From contig NZ_QOIO01000017.1 in NCBI RefSeq assembly GCF_003332305.1, positions 47,062 through 111,061 on the forward strand: a stretch of DNA of 64,000 nt, written 5' to 3'. Of this stretch, positions 34,256 through 42,316 are shown one piece after another. This DNA is from Microvirga aerophila (GTDB taxonomy: Bacteria; Pseudomonadota; Alphaproteobacteria; Rhizobiales; Beijerinckiaceae). The notes under the pieces were generated by a model. That model did no database searches, was not told where the DNA came from, and was given only the letters and a program-made list of their open reading frames with translations. The position numbers and the translations under genes were made by a program. Numbering within the stretch: the stretch's first letter is position 1; each line of letters begins with the position of its first letter.

Positions 34256-36812
34256 GGGGGAACCCCGCGATCATCAGGAGGACGAGCACCGTCACCGGCG
34301 CGGTGAAGCGCCACCACAGCAGGCAGATCCGCAGCGTCAGGCAGCGCCAGGAGTTGATCATGCCGAGGTGAAGGCGCACGGTGCACCAGAGCGCCATGCC
34401 CGCGCCCATGACGAGGTGCAGGCCCATGGTGCCGACCAGCGTCCACACCGCCGCGCCGTAGCTGTGACGCGTCGGGTCGATGCCGAGTCCCCGCAGCCAG
34501 AACCATCCCGCCACCGCGGCGCCGATGGCCAGCACCGCGCTCGCGCCCAGGCAGAGGGTCGTATCGCGCCGCCGCTCGCGCTGGTTCATCCGGTCGGCGG
34601 TCTCGAACAGGATGAACGCGGCGATGACGGCGGCCGAGAGCAGGACGGGAGCAAGGAATCCTGGGATCTGCGAGCCGTCGGGAGGCCAGGACCCCGGCCG
34701 GGCGGTCCAGAGGAAGAGATAGGCGAAGGCGAACGAGGCGACGACCGCCGCATCCGAGATCAGGAGCACCACCATCCCCCACCAGCCGACGCTCCGGCTG
34801 CCGTTGGTGTAGAGAGGCAGGGCCACGCCCCGGCCGGCATCCGCCAGGCCGCGCGGCGCCAACCTGTCCATCGACCAGAGCCAGTAGAGATAGGCCCCGG
34901 CGGCGACGGCGCCCGCTGCCAAGGCGATGGCCGTGATCTTGAGCGTTCCGGCCGCAAGGGCGATGGCGGTCGCGGCCGCGGCCAGGAAGGCGGTCCAGCC
35001 GGGTCCCGGCAGGCGGATGATCTGCTCCGGCTCGCCGGTGATCGGCCCGGTGACCAGCGCCTCGCGCTCCCGTGTCGGGGCATCGGGGAGGAAACCGCGG
35101 CCTCCGATCTCATCCTCCTTCAGCCCCTCCTGCTCCCAGACGGGATAGCGCGAGCGGATCGGCATGATGCTGCGGAAGCCGTAATCCGCCCCGTGCGACA
35201 GCCATTCGAGCGAGGGCGCATCCCACGGGTTGTAGCCCGCCTCCGGCCCAGAGCGGCGGTGCCGGATGAAATCGATGAGAAACACCAGCACGCCCGCGGC
35301 AAAGACGAAGGAGAACACCGACGAGATCAGGTTGAGCCAGTTCCACCCGACGTCGTCGGGAAAGGTGTAGACGCGCCGCGGCATGCCGCGCAGGCCGGTG
35401 ATGTGCATCGGGAAGAAGGCGGCGTTGAAGCCGACGAACATCAGCCAGAACGCCCATCGCCCAAGCCGCTCGGACAGCATCCTGCCGGTGACCAGGGGCG
35501 TCCAGTAGTAGAGCGCGGCGAAGACCGGGAATACCATGCCGCCGATGAGCACGTAGTGGAAATGCGCCACCACGAAGTAGGTGTCGTGCACCTGCCAGTC
35601 ATACGGCACCGCCGCCACCATCACGCCGGTCAGGCCGCCGACCGTGAAGATGAACAGGAAGCCGAGGATGAACAGCAGCGGCACCCGCAGCACCGGCTTG
35701 CCGTCCCAGAGCGTCGCGATCCAGGCGAAGACCTGGATGCCCATCGGGATCGCGATGGCGGAGCTCGCGGCCGAGAAGAAGGCCAGCGACAGCACGGGAA
35801 GGCCCGTGGCGTACATGTGATGCACCCAGAGCCCGAAGCTCAGGAACCCGATCGAGATCGCGGCCAGCGCGAGCCAGGTGTAGCCCACCAGCTTGGCCCG
35901 GGCGAAGGTCGGCAGCATCATCGACACCATGCCGGCCGCCGGCAGGAAGATGATGTAGACCTCGGGGTGGCCGAAGAGCCAGAACAGGTGCTGCCACAGC
36001 AGCGGGTCGCCGCCTTTCGTGGCGTCGTAGAACGGCATGCCGAAGGCCCGTTCCAGTTCGAGCAGGATGTCGGCCGCGATCACCGCCGGCATGCCGATCA
36101 TGATCATCCCGGCGGTGACCAGCATGTACCAGGCCAGGATCGGCATCCGGCCCAGGGTCATGCCGGGTGCGCGGGTCTTGAGGATGCCCACGACGAGCTC
36201 GACGGCCGCGGCCACGGCGGCGATCTCCACGAAGCCGAGTCCGAGCACCCAGACGTCCGTGTTGATCCCGGGTGAGTATTTCGGTCCGGTGAGCGGCGGA
36301 TACATGAACCAGCCGCCGTCGGGGGCGATGTTGAAGAACAGGCTGGCGAAGACGAGCGTCCCACCGAGGGCGTAGCACCAGTAGCCGAGGGCGGAGAGCC
36401 GCGGGAACGGCATGTCGCGGGTGCCGAGCAGGGCCGGCAGCAGCAGGACCCCGAATGCTTCGACGATGGGCACAGCGAACAGGAACATCATCACGGTGCC
36501 GTGCATCGTGAAGAACTGGTTGTAGGTGCCGGCGTCCAGGAACGCGAGGCCGGGATAGGCGAGTTGGATGCGCATGAGCAGCGAGAGCACGCCCGCGCCG
36601 AGGAAGAACAGGAAGCCCGTCGCGATGTAGAGAACGCCGAGATGGGTGTTGTTGACCTCCGTGACGAAGGCGAACCGCTTCGGCAGCGCCCAGACGGCCT
36701 CCAAACGCTCGAGGCCGTCCCGTCCGCTCGACTGCGGGAAGAGCACGGGCGCGACGCGTGGCGCAAGCTCACCCGTTGGCTGCGGTCCGGGAGAATCCAG
36801 CGTGAGCGTCAT
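34242..36812 (-). CDS. ctaD-ctaE: cytochrome c oxidase subunit I-III fusion
   Basis: 856 aa. Residues 1 to about 560 are subunit I. The heme a ligand is in M-H-G-T-V-M-M-F-L-F; the copper-B/cross-linked tyrosine and proton-path glutamate are in F-G-H-P-E-V-Y; H-H-M-Y-A-T-G gives two further CuB histidines; and V-A-H-F-H-Y-V-L gives the heme a3 and a ligands. G-H-P-E-V-Y marks an A1-type oxidase. The remaining part (about 620-856) is subunit III with several helices. The fused I-III form is known from caa3-type oxidases. It reduces oxygen to water and pumps protons. The start overlaps the ctaC stop by four bases. Confidence 0.95.
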   Translation of the reverse strand: MTLTLDSPGPQPTGELAPRVAPVLFPQSSGRDGLERLEAVWALPKRFAFVTEVNNTHLGVLYIATGFLFFLGAGVLSLLMRIQLAYPGLAFLDAGTYNQFFTMHGTVMMFLFAVPIVEAFGVLLLPALLGTRDMPFPRLSALGYWCYALGGTLVFASLFFNIAPDGGWFMYPPLTGPKYSPGINTDVWVLGLGFVEIAAVAAAVELVVGILKTRAPGMTLGRMPILAWYMLVTAGMIMIGMPAVIAADILLELERAFGMPFYDATKGGDPLLWQHLFWLFGHPEVYIIFLPAAGMVSMMLPTFARAKLVGYTWLALAAISIGFLSFGLWVHHMYATGLPVLSLAFFSAASSAIAIPMGIQVFAWIATLWDGKPVLRVPLLFILGFLFIFTVGGLTGVMVAAVPYDWQVHDTYFVVAHFHYVLIGGMVFPVFAALYYWTPLVTGRMLSERLGRWAFWLMFVGFNAAFFPMHITGLRGMPRRVYTFPDDVGWNWLNLISSVFSFVFAAGVLVFLIDFIRHRRSGPEAGYNPWDAPSLEWLSHGADYGFRSIMPIRSRYPVWEQEGLKEDEIGGRGFLPDAPTREREALVTGPITGEPEQIIRLPGPGWTAFLAAAATAIALAAGTLKITAIALAAGAVAAGAYLYWLWSMDRLAPRGLADAGRGVALPLYTNGSRSVGWWGMVVLLISDAAVVASFAFAYLFLWTARPGSWPPDGSQIPGFLAPVLLSAAVIAAFILFETADRMNQRERRRDTTLCLGASAVLAIGAAVAGWFWLRGLGIDPTRHSYGAAVWTLVGTMGLHLVMGAGMALWCTVRLHLGMINSWRCLTLRICLLWWRFTAPVTVLVLLMIAGFPHVIS

Positions 36813-37789
36813 TTGAGCGACTCCAAGTAGGCGGCGAGCGCCCGCAGTTGCGGCCCCTCGAGCTGGTCGTATGACGGCATTGCGTTGCCGGGCTTGAGGT
36901 GCTGGGCACTGGCGATCCAGCCGGCGATGTTGCCGACGCCGCCCGGCACGGTGCCCGCCCCGAGCGTCCGGCGGGATCCGACCTGCGTCAGGTCCGGCCC
37001 GAGCCGAGCCTCGGACAGTCCGCGCACGGCATGGCAGGCACCGCAGCCGAGGCTGACGAAGAGATCCCGGCCCTGACGCAACTCAGGAGTCTCAGGTTGC
37101 CCAGTGGGCTGCGATGCCCGAGCCAGCCAGGCGTCGAACTCCGGCCGCGGCACGGCGATGACATCGAAGGCCATGAGCGCGTGCTGGAGCCCGCAATACT
37201 CGGCGCACTGGCCGCGGTAGACACCGGGCCGGTCGGCCTGGAGCACCATGCGGTTGACCCGGCCCGGGATCATGTCGGTCTTGCCGGCAAGGCTCGGGAC
37301 CCAGAAGCTGTGGATGACATCGGCGGCGTGCAGGAACAGCTCGACCGGCTCGCCGACCGGAACGTGCAGCTCGTTCGCCGCGGCCCCCCCTCGGGATCCG
37401 TCGGGTCGGCGGTACGCCACGTCCCACCAGTAGACATAGCCGATCACATCGATGGAGACCTGCTGCGGCGTGGTGGCCGCGCGGGTCTCGTGGCCGACGG
37501 TCATCACGTAGGGGACCAGCGCGGTCAGGGTCAGCAGGGGCAGCGCGACGCCGCCGCCCCAAAGGAAGAGGTTGCGGTTCACCGACCGCTCGCGCGGGCG
37601 CAGGAACGGCACGAGCATGAGCGCCGTCACCAGCAGCGTCACGAGCGTCGCCCCGACATACATGATGATCCCGAGCCGGTGCAGCGACGCCGCGGAGGGG
37701 CCTGCGGGGTCAAGGGCGGACTGTGGTCCGCCGCACGCGGTCAGCGACAGCGCCACCAGGATGAGGATCAGTCGCGGGTCACGACCCAT
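36809..37789 (-). CDS. ctaC: cytochrome c oxidase subunit II with fused cytochrome c domain
   Basis: 326 aa from ATG 37789. The N-terminus has a lipobox (S-L-T-A-C-G). Two membrane helices (about 40-62 and 82-105) precede the cupredoxin domain, whose CuA site is complete (H in D-V-I-H-S-F-W, then C-A-E-Y-C-G-L-Q-H-A-L-M). A C-terminal cytochrome c domain follows with C-G-A-C-H and a methionine ligand in N-A-M-P-S-Y. The fused heme makes this a caa3-type oxidase that takes electrons directly from periplasmic cytochromes. It overlaps the cytochrome c gene upstream by 11 bases and ctaD downstream by four. Confidence 0.95.
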   Translation of the reverse strand: MGRDPRLILILVALSLTACGGPQSALDPAGPSAASLHRLGIIMYVGATLVTLLVTALMLVPFLRPRERSVNRNLFLWGGGVALPLLTLTALVPYVMTVGHETRAATTPQQVSIDVIGYVYWWDVAYRRPDGSRGGAAANELHVPVGEPVELFLHAADVIHSFWVPSLAGKTDMIPGRVNRMVLQADRPGVYRGQCAEYCGLQHALMAFDVIAVPRPEFDAWLARASQPTGQPETPELRQGRDLFVSLGCGACHAVRGLSEARLGPDLTQVGSRRTLGAGTVPGGVGNIAGWIASAQHLKPGNAMPSYDQLEGPQLRALAAYLESLK

Positions 37790-38186
37790 CGGGCGCCTCC
37801 AGGGTGTAGAGATAGGCCGCGATGTCCCTCGCCTGCTCGGTCGTGAGCCCGACGTTCGGCATCCCGGTCTGGGGCGCGAGCGCCGGCGGGTCCTGGAGAA
37901 AGGCGACGAGCACGCCCGGCTTGTTCGGCAGGTGCCCGGCAATCAGGCTTCGTCCGGCCATACCGGCGAGCGGCGGACCGACATTGCCCTTCGGGAAGCG
38001 GACATCGGGGATGGCGTGGCAGGCGGCGCAGCCATAGGAGCCGCCTGCGACGAGCGCGAGCCCCCGGGTAGGATCGCCTTCGTCCACGTGCTTGGTGTTG
38101 AGAGGCTTGGGTGCAAGATCGCATCCGGCCATGGGCAGGAGCATTAGGGCGATGGCCATTCTTGCGAGGTTCAGGACATGGCTCAT
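37779..38186 (-). CDS. cytochrome c lipoprotein
   Basis: 135 aa from ATG 38186, which overlaps the tetraheme cytochrome stop (ATGA). A short signal ends in a lipobox (L-P-M-A-G-C). One heme site, C-A-A-C-H, lies near residue 58, and a likely methionine ligand is in Q-T-G-M-P-N-V-G-L. It is probably anchored to the periplasmic face and carries electrons from the dehydrogenase cytochrome to the oxidase. Its place in the gene order, exactly between the two complexes, supports this. Confidence 0.88.
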   Translation of the reverse strand: MSHVLNLARMAIALMLLPMAGCDLAPKPLNTKHVDEGDPTRGLALVAGGSYGCAACHAIPDVRFPKGNVGPPLAGMAGRSLIAGHLPNKPGVLVAFLQDPPALAPQTGMPNVGLTTEQARDIAAYLYTLEAPDGS

Positions 38187-39658
38187 GGCGTCAGCCCCGC
38201 GAGGTAGGCGGACACCGCGCGGATGTCCTCGTCGGTCATCCGGCGCGCCACGCGGCCCATGAGGTCGTGGGGATCGTTGCGGCGCCTGCCTGCCTGCCAA
38301 TCCCGCATCTGGCCCTCGTTGTAGGCGCTGGGCTGGACCACGGACGGATAGACCGGATTGAAGCCGCCGCCCGTCGGGCCGTGACAGTCGGCGCAGGCCT
38401 GCACGCCGCGCTCCGGCACGCCGCGGTCGTACACCGTCTTGCCTGCTTCAATGAGTGGCGTGTCCGTTGCGCTCAACTGGACGACAGGCGACTGGGGCGG
38501 CAGCCCGGCATAGTACAGGGCCAGGGAATGGTTGTCCGTCGCGCTGAGCTGCTGCGCGATGGGACTCATGGCCCCGTTCGGCCGCACTCCCGAGGCGTAG
38601 TCGGCCATCTGCTTGGCGAAGTAGGTTGGATCGAGGCCCGACAGCCGCGGGAAGCCGGAACCGGCATCACCCTGCCCCTGGAGACCGTGGCAGCCGAAGC
38701 AGGTGACCGCGGCCCCGCCCGGCCCGCCGCCGACCACGATGAGTTGGCCGTGCGCCGCCGTGGGTTCGCCCTGCCCCGACCATTCCATCCGCGAGCGCTG
38801 AATGTCCTCGGGCGTGAGCTTGGCCAGGGCGGGATCGCCGAACTGCCTGACGACGAAGTTCACGAGTTCGGCCAGTTCGCCGTCCGACAGGCCGCCGACC
38901 ACCCCCTTCGTGCCGTCGAAGCTCTGCATGAAGACCGTGCCGCCCTTGACGTGGCGCTCCACGCCGTCCAGCAGCGCCGCCACCAGGTTGGTGCGGCGGC
39001 CGACGGCGGAGTTGTGGAACATCGACGGGAAGAGCCCGTTGGGCGATCCGGCACCGTCGGCGCCATGGCAACTGGCGCAGGCGATGTTGTACAGGGCTGG
39101 CCCTGATCGAGCCTGGCTGGGATCCCCCGGCACGCCGGGGCGCAGCAGCGCCGGGTCTGCCATCAGCTTCCCGCCCCGCTCGCTCGCTGGAACCTGATCG
39201 GCCGGATCGCGGTGGGCGGGCTGGCGCGCGAGCCAGTCGACCAGCGCGTAGAGATCAGCATCGGGCTTGTCCTGAAGCGCCTCGACGATGGGCGCCATGG
39301 GTCCGCCCGCCTGCCCCCGGCCCGGCGCATTGCCGTGGCGCAGGTAGCGGACGACGTCGTCGCGCGACCAGACCCCGATGCCGCTCACCCGGTCGGGCGT
39401 GATGTTCGGTCCGAGCCAGCGGCCCAACTGCACGCCCGACAGCAACGGCCCGTTGGCAGGGGTATGGCAGCCGATGCAGACATTGGCGGCCATGAACTCC
39501 TGATTGGGGGCTGGAGCATTGGGGGCTTGAGCTGCCGCCGGCCCGCTCCCGGCCAGACGTCCCACCGAACCGCTCAAGCCTGTGATGACGACCGTCAGAG
39601 TGGCGGCGAGTGTGGCCAGGACGGTGGGGCGGGAACTGATCTTGCGGCAGGCTGTCAT
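38183..39658 (-). CDS. tetraheme cytochrome c subunit of an FAD-dependent dehydrogenase
   Basis: 491 aa with a signal peptide (about 1-43, A-A-A-Q). Four heme c motifs can be read: C-I-G-C-H, C-A-S-C-H, C-F-G-C-H and C-A-D-C-H. The triheme cytochrome subunits of gluconate, fructose and sorbitol dehydrogenases have three, so this one carries an extra domain. It should take electrons from the GMC flavoprotein encoded 33 bases upstream. No C-terminal membrane anchor is evident, unlike some family members. It is translationally coupled to the next cytochrome gene. Confidence 0.88.
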   Translation of the reverse strand: MTACRKISSRPTVLATLAATLTVVITGLSGSVGRLAGSGPAAAQAPNAPAPNQEFMAANVCIGCHTPANGPLLSGVQLGRWLGPNITPDRVSGIGVWSRDDVVRYLRHGNAPGRGQAGGPMAPIVEALQDKPDADLYALVDWLARQPAHRDPADQVPASERGGKLMADPALLRPGVPGDPSQARSGPALYNIACASCHGADGAGSPNGLFPSMFHNSAVGRRTNLVAALLDGVERHVKGGTVFMQSFDGTKGVVGGLSDGELAELVNFVVRQFGDPALAKLTPEDIQRSRMEWSGQGEPTAAHGQLIVVGGGPGGAAVTCFGCHGLQGQGDAGSGFPRLSGLDPTYFAKQMADYASGVRPNGAMSPIAQQLSATDNHSLALYYAGLPPQSPVVQLSATDTPLIEAGKTVYDRGVPERGVQACADCHGPTGGGFNPVYPSVVQPSAYNEGQMRDWQAGRRRNDPHDLMGRVARRMTDEDIRAVSAYLAGLTP

Positions 39659-39691
39659 CCCGGCTCTCCATCAAGCCTGGCGTGTCATCGG

Positions 39692-41347
39692 CTATGTCTT
39701 CGCGATCTGGTCGGCCGTGCGGAACGCCAGCGCCAGGGCCGTCAGGGTCGGGTTGACCGTGGCGCCGGTCGGCATGATCCCCGTCCCGGCGATGAACAGG
39801 TTCTCGTGATCGTGCGCGCGGCCGAAGCCGTCCACGACCGAGTCCTTCGGGTCGTCGCCCATGCTCACCGTGCCCATGATGTGCTGGTTGTTGGCGTACT
39901 CGCGCTCGGGCGTGAAGCGCAGGTTGGTGCCGCCCATGAGCTCCGCAATGCGGGTGTATTCCCGCTTCGCGACCTCCATGCACCTGTGGAGGTAGTCGCC
40001 GAGGGCAAAGTGCACCTGCGGCTTGGGCAGGCCGAGCTCGTCCTTCTGGTCGCTCAGCACCACCCGGTTGTCGGGGTGCGGCAGGACCTCGGGTACGTTC
40101 TTGACGTTGCACTGGTGCGCCGCGCGGTAGCGCAACTGCTTCTCGAACTCGGGCCCGTAGACGCCGGCGGTGATCAGGTCCTCGGCGGCCGAGCGCACCT
40201 GCGAGATGTTGGTGAAGTCGAGGCGGAACGCGGCGTATTCGGAGCGGAACGGCCCGTCCCGGAAGGTGTTGATCGACGCCGGGCTCTGTGGGCCGCGTCC
40301 CAGCCACAGCTCGTCCTCCGCGTCGAAGGTCAGCGAGCTGCTCGGATGGTCCATGAGGTTGCGGCCGACCATACCCGAGCCGTTGGCGATGCCGGTGGGG
40401 TACTTGTCGCTCACCGACATCAGCAGCAGCTTCGGGCTTTCGATGCCGTTAGCGGCGAGGACGAAGCTCTTGCCGGTCACGCGGTGTGAGGTCCGGTCCG
40501 GATCGAAGTAATGCACCGCGGCGATCCGCCCGGCGGGATCGTGCTCGATGCGGTAGACCACGGCGTTGGCCAGGAGCCTCGCGCCGGCCGCCTCCGCTGA
40601 CGCAGCGGCAAGGCCACCATGGTACTGCGCGTCCACCGGACAGATCGGCTGGCAGTTGTTGGCGCCGCAGCACGGGGGCCGTCCGTCATAGGCCCGGCTG
40701 TTGCGCGCGGTCGTGTTGGCCACCACCGGATAGCCGCCCGGCTCCAGCCGCTCGCGGAACCGACGCATGGCCCACGGCTCGGCCACCGGCTCCATCGGGA
40801 ACGGCTTCGTGCGCGGCGAGCCGGTGTTCGGCGCTCCCGACACGCCGGTCCGTTCTTCGCCCTCCTGGTAGTACGGGTCGAGTTCGTCGTAGGTCACGGG
40901 CCAGTCCTTGCCGACCCCGTACAGCGTCTTGATCCGGAAGTCGTTCGGCAGCAGGCGCCACATGTGCGCCGCCCAGTGCCAGGTCGTGCCACCGACGACG
41001 CGGATGTACTCGGCCGGATAGGGGGTCGGCCCGGCCTGCACCAGATAGCCGTTGCCTTTCTCGTTCGATCCCTGCCGGGCGACATTGGGCTTGTCCTGGT
41101 CCGTGGCGGAGCCCCAGTCCGCCTCGTAGGTCGGGTGCGGCGCCCACCGGGACGGTGGATAGGGCGCCATCCAGTCGCCCTTGCGCGGGGCGTTGCGGTA
41201 GTAGAGGACGAGCTGGTTGCGGGTGACGCGCGGCCCCGCCTCGAGGATCAGGACCGACGCCCCTGTCCTGGCGAGACGCTCCGCCACCAGGGATCCGCAG
41301 ATCCCGGAGCCGATCACGACGATGTCGGCCGAAAGCTCGTGGGACAT
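39692..41347 (-). CDS. GMC-family FAD oxidoreductase, large subunit of sugar/alcohol dehydrogenase
   Basis: 551 aa. The N-terminal FAD-binding motif is V-V-I-G-S-G-I-C-G-S-L-V-A-E-R-L, followed by I-L-E-A-G-P. The GMC C-terminal active-site part holds A-N-N-Q-H-I-M-G-T-V and the final N-P-T-L-T-A-L-A-L-A. A cysteine cluster (C-C-G-A-N-N-C-Q-P-I-C-P) in the middle matches the iron-sulfur-type cluster of the gluconate/fructose/FAD-glucose dehydrogenase large subunits. It has no signal of its own and would be exported with the Tat-bearing small subunit. The substrate is an unknown sugar, sugar acid or alcohol. Confidence 0.9.
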   Translation of the reverse strand: MSHELSADIVVIGSGICGSLVAERLARTGASVLILEAGPRVTRNQLVLYYRNAPRKGDWMAPYPPSRWAPHPTYEADWGSATDQDKPNVARQGSNEKGNGYLVQAGPTPYPAEYIRVVGGTTWHWAAHMWRLLPNDFRIKTLYGVGKDWPVTYDELDPYYQEGEERTGVSGAPNTGSPRTKPFPMEPVAEPWAMRRFRERLEPGGYPVVANTTARNSRAYDGRPPCCGANNCQPICPVDAQYHGGLAAASAEAAGARLLANAVVYRIEHDPAGRIAAVHYFDPDRTSHRVTGKSFVLAANGIESPKLLLMSVSDKYPTGIANGSGMVGRNLMDHPSSSLTFDAEDELWLGRGPQSPASINTFRDGPFRSEYAAFRLDFTNISQVRSAAEDLITAGVYGPEFEKQLRYRAAHQCNVKNVPEVLPHPDNRVVLSDQKDELGLPKPQVHFALGDYLHRCMEVAKREYTRIAELMGGTNLRFTPEREYANNQHIMGTVSMGDDPKDSVVDGFGRAHDHENLFIAGTGIMPTGATVNPTLTALALAFRTADQIAKT

Positions 41348-41357
41348 CCGGCCCTCC

Positions 41358-41876
41358 CTAGGCGGGTTGATCCATCCAACTGCCGTAGCTGCCGTAGCAG
41401 TAGCTCGGCGGGTTCAGCCGGTCGGCGACGGCCACGTGCATCAGGCTGGTCTCGAAGGTGACGCAACGGGCGCGCTCGGCCTCGCCGACGATGCCGGTGT
41501 ACCAGGCCTTGACGATGTTGCGCGGCATGGCGGCCAGCGGAGACTGCTCCGCATCGAGCGTGGATTGCAGTTGGATCGGGTCGATCTTGCGCTGGTCCAT
41601 GAAGGAGCGCAACGCCTGGACATCGGCCGCAAAGCCGGGCGCGTCGGCTATGAGGGCCTCATAGAGGCGCGAAGCCTGATCAGCGTCGAGGCTGGGCCGA
41701 CCTGTGAGAATTTGTGCAACCGCCATGAACGCATCGCGTGCGCCGGCGTCGGCCGGCTGGGCGATGGCCGACGGAACATACGAGAAGAGGTATGTGGCTG
41801 TGAGGCCGATCAGAACCCCGCGTCTGTCAGGATCCGGCCCGTCGTGCCCGCCAAGGGAAGCGTTTGGCTCGTCCAT
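41358..41876 (-). CDS. small subunit of FAD-dependent sugar/alcohol dehydrogenase (Tat signal)
   Basis: 172 aa. A GAGGAGG site precedes ATG 41876. The leader has D-R-R-G-V-L-I-G-L-T-A-T-Y-L and an A-I-A-Q cleavage region, a Tat-type signal. The mature part is helical with A-W-Y-T-G-I-V-G near 130 and a tyrosine-rich end, as in small subunits of gluconate, sorbitol and fructose dehydrogenases. These subunits act as chaperones that carry the GMC subunit through Tat. The large subunit starts ten bases downstream. This is the first gene of the long respiratory operon. Confidence 0.82.
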   Translation of the reverse strand: MDEPNASLGGHDGPDPDRRGVLIGLTATYLFSYVPSAIAQPADAGARDAFMAVAQILTGRPSLDADQASRLYEALIADAPGFAADVQALRSFMDQRKIDPIQLQSTLDAEQSPLAAMPRNIVKAWYTGIVGEAERARCVTFETSLMHVAVADRLNPPSYCYGSYGSWMDQPA

Positions 41877-42316
41877 GAACCCTCCTCAATCAATGCGGGG
41901 AGGATCTTGCAGGGAACGATCCGCCCGTTGACGCAGAACCAAGGAAAGACGCCAGCTACGCACGTTCATCGGGCATTGGGTCCGGAAGGACCACAGCAGG
42001 GACATTTCGCACGCTCAAGCGGCGGGCAACACGGGTGTCAGACAACCGGCCGGGAGGGGGTTTTGTTCCTGTCGCTGCGTCGGCGAAGCACGAACGGAAG
42101 ATCGAGGGAGGCCGCATGTCCAGGCACTTTGCACGCCCGAGAAGCCCACGGGGCGCGTCACCGCAACATGGCTCACAGGCCCGGCTCCAGGCGGATCCCG
42201 CACCGATCCTCCGAACGGCGGCTCAAAGAGGAACTGAGCCTGACGGAGGAACCACGTCCCCGGAAGGGCGTTTTAGGGTTCCAAGCCGATGGCACCCGAG
42301 GCACCTGAGGAGAACC
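41877..42316. other. divergent intergenic region between dehydrogenase operon and M20 gene
   Basis: 440 bases that should hold the promoters for both directions. Open frames across it are not protein-like. The only site recognised is the EcfG-type motif at 42248-42272. No clear minus-strand promoter for the respiratory operon could be picked out by eye. Confidence 0.45.
42248..42272 (+). promoter_or_regulatory. EcfG-type promoter-like site before the M20 gene
   Basis: GGAAC at 42248, 17 bases, GTT at 42270 within CGTTTT, about 45 bases before the start. It is one of the two best matches in the window, because the base before GTT is also the preferred C. Confidence 0.5.

Noticed and set aside
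34254..36275. 673-codon open frame on the plus strand
   Set aside because: It lies opposite the oxidase I-III fusion; its composition is dominated by Arg, Glu, His and Asp with no recognisable domain.
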